A stretch of DNA of 64,000 bases, from the NCBI GenBank assembly GCA_050485645.1, contig JBJHBT010000003.1:62001-126000 (forward strand). Reading direction: 5' to 3'. The translations under genes were made by a program, and so were the position numbers. Of this stretch, positions 43,677-52,915 are shown piece after piece. A model generated the notes under the pieces. The model did not search any database, was not told where the DNA came from, and worked only from the letters and a program-made list of their open reading frames with translations. The stretch is from JBJHBP01 sp050485645. Lineage in GTDB: Bacteria > Pseudomonadota > Gammaproteobacteria > Steroidobacterales > Rariloculaceae. How positions within the stretch are numbered: position 1 is the first letter of the stretch; every line of letters begins with the position of its first letter.

Positions 43677-44981
43677 TTGCTTGATCGTCCACGCAGCGGC
43701 GAACGGTCGCTGCTTCTGAACATTGGTCTCTCCCGGCCCTGTCTGGATGACGAAATTCAGGAATTCCGCGCACTTGCCGAATCGGCAGGTGCGCAGGTCC
43801 TGGACGGCATTCAAACCCGTCGCGAAAGGCCGGACCCGCGGACTTTCATCGGCAAGGGCAAGGTGGAAGAGCTGGCAGAGCAGGTGCGCGAAGTCTGCGC
43901 CGAACTGCTGCTCGTCAATCAGCCGCTGTCTCCCAGTCAGGAGCGGAATCTCGAGCGCGCTCTGGGCATTCGGGTTCTGGACAGGAACGGCCTGATTCTG
44001 GATATCTTTGCGCAACGTGCCGCAACGTTCGAGGGCAAGCTGCAGGTTGAACTCGCGCAGCTCAGACACCTGTCCACGCGCCTGGTGCGTGGCTGGAGCC
44101 ATCTGGAGCGCCAGAAAGGCGGTATCGGTCTGCGCGGTCCGGGCGAAACCCAGCTCGAAACCGACCGGCGCCTGCTGGGTCGACGCATACGCTATCTGAA
44201 CGAGCGTCTGGCGCGGGTCGACCGGCGGCGGGAAGTCAGTCGTCGTGAACGGCTGCGGACGGCCGTGCCGACGGTGGCACTGGTGGGCTATACGAACGCC
44301 GGCAAGACCACGCTTTTCAATGCGCTGTCGGGTGCGACGCTGGAGGCTCGCGATCAGCTGTTCGCCACGCTCGACCCGACCATCCGTCGCCTTTCGCTGG
44401 GCGGCGGTGACGAAGCGCTGCTGGTCGATACGGTGGGGTTTGTTCGTGATCTGCCCCACGAGCTGGTTGCCGCCTTCCGGTCCACGTTGACGGAGACTCG
44501 CGAAGCCGCGCTGCTTCTGCATGTCATTGACGCCAGCGATCCGCATCACGAAGATCGCTGTCGGCAGGTGGAAGCCGTGATCCGCGACGTCGGCGCCGCC
44601 GACCGACCCGTCCTGCGTGTGTACAATAAGTGCGACCTGGCGGCGGAGTCGGATCTGTCTTCATCATCCTATCCCGGTCATCGGCTCGAGGTCTCGGCAC
44701 TGACGGGGCAGGGGCTGGACGCACTGAAGGACGCGATACGCGAACTGGCCGTGGGCACGGTGATCCATGGTGAACTGCGGCTGGAGGCGTCGCACAGTCG
44801 TGCCCGCGCGCGATTGTTCGAATGGCGTGCGGTTCGCAGGGAGCGCGAGGAAGACGCCGGCGGCTGGACGCTGGATGTGGATTTGACGGCGGCGCGCTGG
44901 CAGGAGCTGCGTCGCCGCGAGGGCCTGTCGGACGAGAGTTTTCGTCCGCTGGCGACAGATTCCGCGGTAGCGGAGGCGTAA
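43677..44981 (+). CDS. hflX: Ribosome-associated GTPase HflX
   Basis: GTPase that splits stalled or heat-damaged ribosomes. 434 aa. HflX N-domain with FIGKGKVEEL, LILDIFAQRA and GPGETQLETDRR, then the G domain with GYTNAGKT, DTVGFVRDLP and YNKCDL. TTG at 43677, with GGAG 6 nt upstream, is the start; it yields MLDRPRSGE, matching MFDRYDAGE of E. coli. The next genes in most relatives, hflK and hflC, are missing here. Confidence 0.95.
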   Translation: MLDRPRSGERSLLLNIGLSRPCLDDEIQEFRALAESAGAQVLDGIQTRRERPDPRTFIGKGKVEELAEQVREVCAELLLVNQPLSPSQERNLERALGIRVLDRNGLILDIFAQRAATFEGKLQVELAQLRHLSTRLVRGWSHLERQKGGIGLRGPGETQLETDRRLLGRRIRYLNERLARVDRRREVSRRERLRTAVPTVALVGYTNAGKTTLFNALSGATLEARDQLFATLDPTIRRLSLGGGDEALLVDTVGFVRDLPHELVAAFRSTLTETREAALLLHVIDASDPHHEDRCRQVEAVIRDVGAADRPVLRVYNKCDLAAESDLSSSSYPGHRLEVSALTGQGLDALKDAIRELAVGTVIHGELRLEASHSRARARLFEWRAVRREREEDAGGWTLDVDLTAARWQELRRREGLSDESFRPLATDSAVAEA

Positions 44982-45097
44982 GGACACTGAACGACAGGCG
45001 CGATGATCACGTGGCGGACAGTCCGCGTGTTCCGCGCCTTTGCTGTGGTGCGCAGGCGCTGTAGTTCCTCGAAACCGGGCTGACTAGGGGAGGCCGC

Positions 45098-45289
45098 GTG
45101 GCGTGGTCTGATCTTTTTGCGGGCGTGGCCTTCTATCTGATTATCGAAGGCCTGATTCCTTTTGCGTCGCCGCAGGGTTGGCGCCGCGGTCTGATCGTGA
45201 TGGCACAGCTGGACGATCGGAAGCTGCGCACCACCGGTCTGGTGATCGTTGCTGTCGGGTTGCTGCTGCTTTATGTGGTGAGAGGTTAG
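45098..45289 (+). CDS. DUF2065 small membrane protein (YjeT type)
   Basis: 63 aa with two hydrophobic helices (about 7-25 and 44-61) and a short basic/polar loop. Function unknown. Recognised by size, topology and its constant place before purA in gammaproteobacteria. GTG start after AGGGGAGG. One nt separates its stop from the purA start. The gap 44982-45097 holds no gene. Confidence 0.88.
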   Translation: MAWSDLFAGVAFYLIIEGLIPFASPQGWRRGLIVMAQLDDRKLRTTGLVIVAVGLLLLYVVRG

Positions 45290-45290
45290 C

Positions 45291-46586
45291 GTGGGTCGTA
45301 ACGTAGTTGTGATTGGCACCCAGTGGGGCGATGAGGGCAAGGGTGCGGTCGTTGACGTGCTCGCGCGTCGGGCGCAGGCGGTTGTCCGGTTTCAGGGCGG
45401 ACACAATGCCGGGCACACGCTGGTGATCGGTGACCAGAAGACCGTCCTGCATCTGATTCCGTCGGGCGTTCTGCACTCCGGCGTGATGTGCTTCATCGGC
45501 AATGGCGTCGTGGTGTCGCTGGCAGCGCTCACCGAGGAGATGGACGAGCTGTCCGGCCGCGGTGTACCTGTGACCGAACGGCTGCGACTGTCGGCCGCAT
45601 GCCCGCTGATTCTCTCGTCGCACATGGCGCTCGACAAGGCACGTGAGCTGGCCAGTGGCGCCGCCGCCATCGGCACGACCGGTCGCGGAATCGGCCCGGC
45701 CTACGAGGACAAAGTGGGCCGGCGGGCATTGCGGGTCGCCGATCTGTTCGCACCGGATGCTCTGCGCGGCAAGCTCGAACGTCTTGTCGATCTGCACAAC
45801 TTCCTGCTGCAGAACTACTACGATGCTCCACCCATCGACAAGGGACGCGAACTCGATGCACTGCTCGCGCTGGGTGAGCGCGTCAAACCCCTGGTCGTCG
45901 ACGTCACCGAGGTGCTGCGCAAGTACTCGCTGGATGGCAAGCCGGTACTGTTTGAGGGCGCCCAGGGCGCGATGCTGGATATCGACCTCGGCACCTATCC
46001 CTATGTGACTTCGTCCAACACCACGATCGGCGGTGCGGCCAGCGGAACAGGTGTCGGCCCGCGCGGCATGGACTACATTCTCGGTATCGTGAAGGCCTAT
46101 ACGACACGCGTTGGCGCAGGTCCGCTGCCCACGGAGTTGTTCGATGCCGTCGGTGAGCATCTGGGGGACGTGGGTGCGGAGTTCGGCTCCACAACCGGGC
46201 GGGCGCGACGCTGTGGCTGGTTCGATGCGGTTGCCCTGAAACGCGCAGTGTTTACCAACAGCCTGGACGGCCTGTGCCTGACCAAACTCGATGTGCTTGA
46301 TGGCCTGCCGGAAGTGAAGGTGTGCGTGGGCTATCGTCTCGATGGCAAGGTTATCGACACCATGCCGATGGTGATCGAGCGCTATGCGGACTGTGAACCG
46401 GTGTACGAGACCCTGTCGGGCTGGAAGCAGCCGACATCCGGAGTCACCGACTACGCGAAGTTGCCGCCACAGGCCCGCGCGTTCATCGAGCGGCTGGAAG
46501 AACTGCTCGGTATCCCCGTCGATATCGTGTCTACCGGCCCGTCACGGGAGGCGGTCATTGTGCGCCGACATCCGTTCGACGCCTGA
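45291..46586 (+). CDS. purA: Adenylosuccinate synthetase
   Basis: GTP-dependent first step from IMP to AMP. 431 aa. QWGDEGKG (P-loop), GGHNAGHT, GTTGRGIGPAYEDK, and FEGAQGAMLDID are intact. GTG start one nt after the DUF2065 stop. Last gene of the long nnr-purA cluster. Confidence 0.97.
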   Translation: MGRNVVVIGTQWGDEGKGAVVDVLARRAQAVVRFQGGHNAGHTLVIGDQKTVLHLIPSGVLHSGVMCFIGNGVVVSLAALTEEMDELSGRGVPVTERLRLSAACPLILSSHMALDKARELASGAAAIGTTGRGIGPAYEDKVGRRALRVADLFAPDALRGKLERLVDLHNFLLQNYYDAPPIDKGRELDALLALGERVKPLVVDVTEVLRKYSLDGKPVLFEGAQGAMLDIDLGTYPYVTSSNTTIGGAASGTGVGPRGMDYILGIVKAYTTRVGAGPLPTELFDAVGEHLGDVGAEFGSTTGRARRCGWFDAVALKRAVFTNSLDGLCLTKLDVLDGLPEVKVCVGYRLDGKVIDTMPMVIERYADCEPVYETLSGWKQPTSGVTDYAKLPPQARAFIERLEELLGIPVDIVSTGPSREAVIVRRHPFDA

Positions 46587-46622
46587 TGACGGCGAACCTG
46601 GCACCCACCGACAGGAAAGCGT

Positions 46623-47207
46623 ATGAGCAATTCCCGCGACGACAGGGTCGACATCGCTTCGATTTGGCCTGAGATCGATAGCCAGTCGCTGTTCGATTGC
46701 CGGATATTCAGTGTGGAAGCGTCGCGACTGAAGTCGCCATTCGATGGCAGCGTTCACGACTTCTACCGGATCCTGTCGGTGGATTGGGCACAGATCATTC
46801 CGATTACACCACAGCGCGAAATCGTAATGGTGCGACAGTACCGTCACGGATCACGTCAGGTGACACTGGAGATTCCCGGCGGGCTGATCGATCCGGGGGA
46901 GGATCCGCAGTCAGCGGCGGTTCGCGAATGTCTGGAAGAAACCGGCTTCGCCGTCGGCGAAGTGCGCCCGCTGGGTTCGGTCAACCCCAATCCGGCCCTG
47001 TTCGCGAACCGGCTGCACAGCTTCGTTGCGGAAGGGGCAACGCAGGTGGCTGAGGTGAGTAACGAAGGGGCGGAACAGACTGAAGTCGAACTGGTGCCGG
47101 AAGACAGGTTGCCCGAGCTGCTGCTCAAAGGCCGGATCGACCATGCCCTGATAGCAGGCACTTTGTGGCACTACGTTCACCAGTACCTGCCCGCCGTACG
47201 CGACTGA
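46623..47207 (+). CDS. NUDIX hydrolase, ADP-sugar pyrophosphatase-like
   Basis: 194 aa. Complete Nudix box G-x5-E-x7-REUxEExGU in GLIDPGE...RECLEETGF (about residues 85-107), preceded by VRQYRHGSRQVTLEIPGG, typical of ADP-ribose or ADP-sugar pyrophosphatases. Predicted to cleave a nucleoside diphosphate sugar in the cytoplasm; the precise substrate is unknown. 36 nt after purA. Confidence 0.88.
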   Translation: MSNSRDDRVDIASIWPEIDSQSLFDCRIFSVEASRLKSPFDGSVHDFYRILSVDWAQIIPITPQREIVMVRQYRHGSRQVTLEIPGGLIDPGEDPQSAAVRECLEETGFAVGEVRPLGSVNPNPALFANRLHSFVAEGATQVAEVSNEGAEQTEVELVPEDRLPELLLKGRIDHALIAGTLWHYVHQYLPAVRD

Positions 47208-47260
47208 CATCGCGTGTCATGGCTGCGGCGCCGGCACGGCCGTGAATCCGGCCTGGGCAG

Positions 47261-47286
47261 CTGAGTTCCTGGGCAGCTGAACTCAG
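47261..47286. terminator. Hairpin between convergent genes
   Basis: CTGAGTTC (47261-47268) pairs with GAACTCAG (47279-47286), an 8-bp perfect stem with a 10-nt loop, between the NUDIX gene and the convergent small gene, whose stop codon lies inside the stem. There is no U-run, so intrinsic termination is not assured. Confidence 0.4.
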
Positions 47287-47513
47287 TTGTCGGTATCCGC
47301 GTCGCTTTCTTCCGCTTCGTCGTCCCTGCCTGGTGTGAGTGCGACCGGGTCACTGGCGGGAAAGGTCTCGTCAAGCGCTTCATCGAGCAGCTCGTCCATG
47401 TGTTCCTGTTCCTCTGCCCCGTCCTTGCCTTCACCAGGGTGACCGGTGGTGTTGCCGCCGGCATGCAGCGTGACGTACGAAACGTTGTCGATCATGTGTT
47501 CGGCGTTGATCAT
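47283..47513 (-). CDS. Small acidic protein with ETFPASDP motif
   Basis: 76 aa, strongly acidic. It contains LDEALDETFPASDPVAL, a motif recurring in many short uncharacterised bacterial proteins where (D/E)ETFPASDPP(A/S) is near-invariant. Function unknown. No membrane segment or signal peptide. It lies 12 nt downstream of the ABC transporter gene on the same strand and may be co-transcribed. Confidence 0.7.
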   Translation of the reverse strand: MINAEHMIDNVSYVTLHAGGNTTGHPGEGKDGAEEQEHMDELLDEALDETFPASDPVALTPGRDDEAEESDADTDN

Positions 47514-47525
47514 GCGATCACTCTA

Positions 47526-49403
47526 TCATCGACGCGCAGCGGTATCGACCTCCGCCGACGGTTCCGTATGACCGAGGTCCAGCCCGAGAAAGCCGCCTGA
47601 CTGGCGCTGCCAGAGCGCCGCGTACAGGCCTTCGCGACGCAGAAGTTCGTCGTGCCTGCCGGACTCCACGATGCGTCCCTGTTCCATGACCAGGAGGCGA
47701 TCCATGATCGCGATGGTCGACAGCCGATGCGCAATCGCAATCACCGTCTTGCCCGTCATCAATGTGTAGAGCTGTTCCTGGATCGCGGCCTCGACTTCCG
47801 AGTCCAGCGCCGATGTGGCTTCGTCCAGGATCAGGATCGGGGCGTCTTTCAACAGCACTCTGGCAATCGCGATTCGCTGCCGCTGCCCGCCGGAAAGTTT
47901 CACGCCCCGCTCGCCGACATGCGCATCATAGCCACGCCGGCCCTTCTGATCGGTAAGGTCACCGATGAACTCGTGGGCATGGGCGCGCCGTGCCGCTTCC
48001 AGGATTTCGTCCTCGGGCGCATCCGGCCGGCCATACCGGATGTTGTCGCGTATGGAGCGGTGCAGAAGGGAGGTGTCCTGTGTGACCATGCCGATATTGC
48101 GGCGCAGCGATTCCTGCGTGACGTGGGCGATGTCCTGGCCATCGATCAGAATTCTGCCGGCCTCCACGTCGTAGAAGCGCAGCAGCAGATTGACCAGTGT
48201 CGATTTGCCGGCGCCCGATCGGCCGACAATGCCGACTCTTTCGCCCGGCCGGATAGCCACCGAAAGGTCATCGATGACGCCGCTTTCGCGGCCGTAGTTG
48301 AAGCGCACGTTCTCGATGCGGATCTCACCACGGACCACGTCCAGCTCCCGCGCCGCCGGACTGTCGGTGACGGCCAGCGGTGTCGATATGGTGTTCAGAC
48401 CGTCCTGTACCGTGCCGATGTTCTCGAACAGACCGGCGACCTCCCAGAGGATCCAGTTGGACATTGCACGTATACGCATGATCAGTGCGATGGCCACCGC
48501 TATCGCGCCAAGCGTTACCGACTCCTGCAGCCACGCGTAGACGGCGATACCGGCCACTGCCGCGAGCAGCATCGAATTGATCGACTGCAGGCAGAACGTG
48601 AGTTTCGTCACCAGCCGCATCTGCTGGTATACGGTTTCCATGAAGCCATGCATCGCGCTGCGTGCGTAGTCCTGTTCGCGCAGCGTGTGTGCAAACAGCT
48701 TGATGGTCTGGATATTGGTATAGCTGTCGACGATTCTGCCGGTCATCTGCGCGCGCGCATCCGCCTGTGCCATCGATACCAGCCGCAGCCTGGGTACGAA
48801 GTAAACCATGATCGCGAGATATCCCGCTATCCAGATCAGCAGCGGTGCGATCAGCCGCAGGTCAGCGGCGCCGATCACGATCAGGGCGCCGGTGAAGTAG
48901 ACGAGTACGTAGGCGAATACGTCCATCACCTTGAGCACCGTCTCGCGAATCGCAAGCGCCGTCTGCATGACTTTCTGCGACACGCGACCTGCGAACTCAT
49001 CCTGGAAGAAGTGCATGCTCTGACCGAGGATGTAGCGGTGCGCCAGCCAGCGGACGATCATCGGATAGTTGCCGAACACCGTCTGGTGCATGAGCAGCGA
49101 CTGCAGCAGCGATAACAGCGGCAGTCCGATCACGACGAGGAGCGCCATGGCGGCCAGCTGCCGGCCGTGTTCAGAGAGAAACGTCTCGCGGTCGGCGCTG
49201 CCCAGCCAGTCGACCAACGACCCCATGAAACTGAAAAACACGATTTCCAGCGCCGATAGGGTTGCCGTCAGCAGCGACAGCGCAATCAGCCAGGGCAGCA
49301 CCGGGCGCGAGTAGTGGTATATGAAAGGAAACAGTCTGCGCGGCGGTGTACCCGGTGTTGCTTCGGGATAGGGCTCCACCAGAGTTTCGAAGAAGCGAAA
49401 CAT
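47526..49403 (-). CDS. ABC exporter, fused membrane and ATPase domains
   Basis: 625 aa half-transporter. The N-terminal transmembrane domain has six helices (about 30-330). The ATPase domain has Walker A GRSGAGKST, Q-loop, signature LSGGQRQR, Walker B ILILDEATSALD and switch AHRLST. It resembles multidrug/lipid ABC exporters; the substrate is unknown. Met at 49403 (MFRFFETLVEPYPEA) was chosen. A longer frame to 49547 reads through the tRNA-Leu gene and is an artefact. Confidence 0.92.
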   Translation of the reverse strand: MFRFFETLVEPYPEATPGTPPRRLFPFIYHYSRPVLPWLIALSLLTATLSALEIVFFSFMGSLVDWLGSADRETFLSEHGRQLAAMALLVVIGLPLLSLLQSLLMHQTVFGNYPMIVRWLAHRYILGQSMHFFQDEFAGRVSQKVMQTALAIRETVLKVMDVFAYVLVYFTGALIVIGAADLRLIAPLLIWIAGYLAIMVYFVPRLRLVSMAQADARAQMTGRIVDSYTNIQTIKLFAHTLREQDYARSAMHGFMETVYQQMRLVTKLTFCLQSINSMLLAAVAGIAVYAWLQESVTLGAIAVAIALIMRIRAMSNWILWEVAGLFENIGTVQDGLNTISTPLAVTDSPAARELDVVRGEIRIENVRFNYGRESGVIDDLSVAIRPGERVGIVGRSGAGKSTLVNLLLRFYDVEAGRILIDGQDIAHVTQESLRRNIGMVTQDTSLLHRSIRDNIRYGRPDAPEDEILEAARRAHAHEFIGDLTDQKGRRGYDAHVGERGVKLSGGQRQRIAIARVLLKDAPILILDEATSALDSEVEAAIQEQLYTLMTGKTVIAIAHRLSTIAIMDRLLVMEQGRIVESGRHDELLRREGLYAALWQRQSGGFLGLDLGHTEPSAEVDTAARR

Positions 49404-49466
49404 CGACCGATACCTCGAAGCCTGGCGGGTCGCGCTCTGCCGCTGGGGCGCGGCAGAGCCGCAGAG

Positions 49467-49553
<87 letters not shown>

Positions 49554-49759
49554 TCGGGGGCAGGGCGCAAGAATTTACTGGCTGCCCGTAATGCTGTCAA
49601 ACATATGTTTGCGCAGCCACGACTGTATGGATTCCGCCGACTGTCTGTGCGGATCCGCGAATCATCGGCGCGCAGCCCGTCCGGACAGGTTAGAATCGCC
49701 GCCATGCAACACTTATCACGGCTGCCCGCCCGATTTTCGCGGCTCGGGGTGTCGGGCTG

Positions 49760-52033
49760 ATGGCGCGTGGTGGCCAGCGAGACCGGCACGCCGATCAGCG
49801 TCAGTATGAGTTCCCGATTCCCGGTCGAGACGAAATCTGCGCGGAGATGGAGCGCGCTGGTCAGCCGCTGACGCTGCCCGCGCTGGGAGAACGACTTGGC
49901 CTGAACACGGAACAGCATCAGCGTGCGCTGGAGAACCGGCTGCGCGCCATGGTTCGCGATGGCCAACTGTTGCGCAATCGCGCCCGCGAGTTCTGTCTCA
50001 CACGGCACCTGGATCTGGTTCCCGGCAAGGTCAACGCGCATCGCGACGGCTTCGGCTTCCTGCGTCCCGACGACGGGTCCGAGGACATCTACCTGTCGGC
50101 GCGCGAGATGCTGCCGCTGTTCGACGGCGATCGCGTTGCGGTGCATGTCACCGACAGCCCGCGCGGCAGGGCCGGTCATGTCGTTGAGGTGCTGGCGCGC
50201 GCGATGACATCCGTCGTAGGCGTATATCGCAGCGAACGCGGTATCGACTATGTTCTGGAAGAAGGCGATGCGCGCACCGAAGTGCTGATTGCGCGGGGCG
50301 AGCGCGGCAAGGCACGTCCAGGCGACATCGTGCGCGCGCGGATCATCGAGTACCCGACCGGCAGAAACCAGGCCATTGGCAGTGTCGTCGACGTCCTCGG
50401 CCGGCCCGACACGCCGGGCATCGAGACGGACATCGTTATCCTGTCGCATGGTGTGCCGAACGAATGGCCCGAGGAAGTCATCGAGGCGGTTGAACAGTAT
50501 CCGGATGTGGTGACGCCGGCTGCCAAACGGCACAGGGAAGACCTGCGCGATACGCCGCTGGTCACCATCGACGGTGCGGATGCGAAGGACTTCGACGATG
50601 CCGTTTACTGTGAGCCGCGCGGCACCGGGTGGCGCCTGCTGGTGGCGATCGCCGATGTCGGGCACTACGTCGCCGCCGGGTCGGTTCTCGACCAGGAGGC
50701 GCGTGCCCGCGGCACATCCGTCTATTTCCCCGATCGCGTGGTGCCGATGCTGCCTGAGGCGCTTTCAAACGGCCTGTGTTCGCTCAGGCCAAAAGTCGAC
50801 AGGCTGTGTGTCTGCTGTGAGATGTTCATCACCCGCCAGGGCAAGGTGACGAAGTCACGGTTCTTTGAAGCGGTGATGCGCTCGGCGGCACGACTCACGT
50901 ACGAACAGGCCTGGGACATGCTCGAAGCCAACCGCGGCTCACCGCGGGACGCGCGGTTGATGCCGGTGCTGGAATCGCTGCGCGCGGTGCATGAGGCGCT
51001 GGACGGCGCCCGTCGCCGGCGAGGCGCAGTGGATTTCGACAAGCAGGAGACGCGCATAGAGCTCGATGAACAGGGGCAGGTCAGGGCGGTGCACCCGGTG
51101 CAGCGTCTGCTGACACACCGCATCATCGAGGAGTGCATGATTGCCGCCAATGTGCAGGCGGCGCTGCGCCTGGGACGCAAGCGCATGCCCACGCTGTACC
51201 GTGTTCACGACGGTCCCGAGGACGAACGGCTGGACGAGCTGGTGCTGTTCCTGAAGACCTTCGGTCATAAGATTCCGCCAAAGGCCGCACTCAAGCCCGG
51301 CGATCTCAGCCGGATTCTGGCCAGTACCAGTGGCGGGATGGAGGCCGAGCTGATCCAGACCGTGATTCTTCGCTCGATGAAGCGGGCGATGTACCAGCCC
51401 CGCAATACCGGTCACTTCGGCCTCGCCTTGCCGTCATATGCGCACTTCACCTCTCCGATTCGCCGCTATCCCGACCTGCTGGTGCACCGTGCGCTGAAAT
51501 GGCTGATCGCCAACGACCGGGCGCGCGGCTTCACCTACTCAGCCGCACAGATGGAAGAACTGGGTGAGCATTGTTCGCGTACCGAACGGCGCGCCGACGA
51601 GGCCGTGTGGGACGTCGAGGAGCGCCTCAAGTGCGCGTACATGAACAAGCGCATCGGAGAGCACTTCGACGTCATCGTCAGTTCAGTCGTCGCCTTCGGC
51701 CTGTTCGTTCGTGTTCCGGAGCTGCACGTCGATGGTCTGGTCCATGTGTCGTCCCTGCCGCGTGACTACTATCACCGCGATCCTTCCGGTTCGGTGCTGA
51801 AAGGTGAGCGCTCCGGGCAGCAGTACCGCCTCATGGATACGCTGAAGGTGCGGTTGGCCAATGTGAACATGGAAGATCGCAAGATCGATTTCGTGCTGGC
51901 CGACGGTGGCGAGGCAGACGGCGCCGGGCGTGCCCCGCAGGGCCGACGCTCAGGCCAGGACAAATCCGCCCGACAGGGCGCGCGTGCCCCGCAGGAAAAG
52001 CGCGGCCGTCGCAAGAAGCGTTCTGGCGGCTAG
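49760..52033 (+). CDS. rnr: Ribonuclease R
   Basis: Processive 3'-5' exoribonuclease that degrades structured RNA. 757 aa. Winged-helix region, cold-shock domain (GKVNAHRDGFGFLRP), RNB catalytic domain with IDGADAKDFDDAVY holding the metal-binding Asp residues, S1 domain near 640-720, and a Lys/Arg-rich C-terminal tail. rlmB follows after 3 nt. Confidence 0.96.
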   Translation: MARGGQRDRHADQRQYEFPIPGRDEICAEMERAGQPLTLPALGERLGLNTEQHQRALENRLRAMVRDGQLLRNRAREFCLTRHLDLVPGKVNAHRDGFGFLRPDDGSEDIYLSAREMLPLFDGDRVAVHVTDSPRGRAGHVVEVLARAMTSVVGVYRSERGIDYVLEEGDARTEVLIARGERGKARPGDIVRARIIEYPTGRNQAIGSVVDVLGRPDTPGIETDIVILSHGVPNEWPEEVIEAVEQYPDVVTPAAKRHREDLRDTPLVTIDGADAKDFDDAVYCEPRGTGWRLLVAIADVGHYVAAGSVLDQEARARGTSVYFPDRVVPMLPEALSNGLCSLRPKVDRLCVCCEMFITRQGKVTKSRFFEAVMRSAARLTYEQAWDMLEANRGSPRDARLMPVLESLRAVHEALDGARRRRGAVDFDKQETRIELDEQGQVRAVHPVQRLLTHRIIEECMIAANVQAALRLGRKRMPTLYRVHDGPEDERLDELVLFLKTFGHKIPPKAALKPGDLSRILASTSGGMEAELIQTVILRSMKRAMYQPRNTGHFGLALPSYAHFTSPIRRYPDLLVHRALKWLIANDRARGFTYSAAQMEELGEHCSRTERRADEAVWDVEERLKCAYMNKRIGEHFDVIVSSVVAFGLFVRVPELHVDGLVHVSSLPRDYYHRDPSGSVLKGERSGQQYRLMDTLKVRLANVNMEDRKIDFVLADGGEADGAGRAPQGRRSGQDKSARQGARAPQEKRGRRKKRSGG

Positions 52034-52036
52034 ATC

Positions 52037-52786
52037 ATGCCGGCCTACAAGGTCTACGGACTGCACGCGGTGGATGCCTTGCTGAAGAATCGGCCGGACA
52101 GTGTCGTCAGTGCCGTCGTGCTGGCCGATTCCGGCAGTCCGCAGCTGGACACATTGCAGCAGCGCCTGGCCGGGCTGGGTGTGAATGCACGGCGCGCAGC
52201 GCGGGTAGAGCTGGACCGGCTTGCCGAAGGCGGAGCACATCAGGGCGTGATTCTTGAGGTGCGCCCACCGCGGCCGCTGTCGGTCACCGATCTCGAAGAA
52301 CGGGTGCTGGCGCGTGGCCGTCATCTGCTGCTGCTGGTGCTCGACGGCGTCGAGGATCCGCGCAACCTCGGCGCCTGCCTGCGCACCGCGGACGCGGCTG
52401 GTGTCGACGCTGTGGTCGTTCCGCGGTCGCGTTCAGCCAGTCTCACCCCCGCCGCCCTGAAAACGGCCAGTGGCGCGGCCGAGACGGTGCCCATCATCGA
52501 GGCGCCCAATCTGGCGCGGCTGTTGCGCTGGCTGAAAGCCGCCGGCGTGTGGATTGTCGGTGCCGAGGCCGATGGTGCGACGCCCCTGTATGAGGGACGT
52601 ATGGTCCGACCGCTGGCGGTGGTCGTGGGTTCAGAGGGGCGGGGACTGCGTCGCCTGACGCGCGAACACTGCGACGAACTGGTGCGGATCCCGATGCAGG
52701 GCAGCGTCGCCAGTCTGAATGTCTCGGTGGCGGCCGCTGTCGTCCTGTTCGAAGCGGTCAGGCAGGCCGGGCCCGGCGGTGCTTGA
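52037..52786 (+). CDS. rlmB: 23S rRNA (guanosine-2'-O)-methyltransferase
   Basis: SPOUT-class methyltransferase for G2251 in the ribosomal P-loop. 249 aa. N-terminal substrate-binding domain (YGLHAVDALLKN) and knot domain with DGVEDPRNLGACLRTADAAG, GSEGRGL and IPMQGSVASLNVSVAAAV. Ordinary member; rnr-rlmB is a standard pair. Confidence 0.95.
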   Translation: MPAYKVYGLHAVDALLKNRPDSVVSAVVLADSGSPQLDTLQQRLAGLGVNARRAARVELDRLAEGGAHQGVILEVRPPRPLSVTDLEERVLARGRHLLLLVLDGVEDPRNLGACLRTADAAGVDAVVVPRSRSASLTPAALKTASGAAETVPIIEAPNLARLLRWLKAAGVWIVGAEADGATPLYEGRMVRPLAVVVGSEGRGLRRLTREHCDELVRIPMQGSVASLNVSVAAAVVLFEAVRQAGPGGA

Positions 52787-52811
52787 GCGTATCGGGGATG
52801 TCGAGTAGGAT
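52783..52811 (+). promoter_or_regulatory. Possible promoter upstream of rpsF
   Basis: TTGAGC (52783-52788) and TAGGAT (52806-52811), spaced 17 nt, just at the rlmB stop codon. It would drive the rpsF-rpsR-DUF2232-rplI transcript with a leader of about 100 nt. Confidence 0.45.
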
Positions 52812-52870
52812 GCTCGTCTTTTTAGCCGGCGCAGGACTTGGGATTTCCCATGGCCGGTCGGTTACTCCTT

Positions 52871-52897
52871 GCCTCACCGTGCAGCGGGAGGCTTTTT
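52871..52897 (+). terminator. Hairpin with T-run in the rpsF leader
   Basis: GCCTC-(A)-CCG pairs with CGG-GAGGC around a TGCAG loop, followed at once by TTTTT (52893-52897). It has the form of an intrinsic terminator, 18 nt before the rpsF start. It either ends the rnr-rlmB message or acts as an attenuator in the rpsF leader. Leaders of S6-S18 operons in many bacteria bind the S6:S18 dimer, but that motif could not be verified here. Confidence 0.6.
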
Positions 52898-52915
52898 ATC
52901 CAGAGGGAGTTGTCA

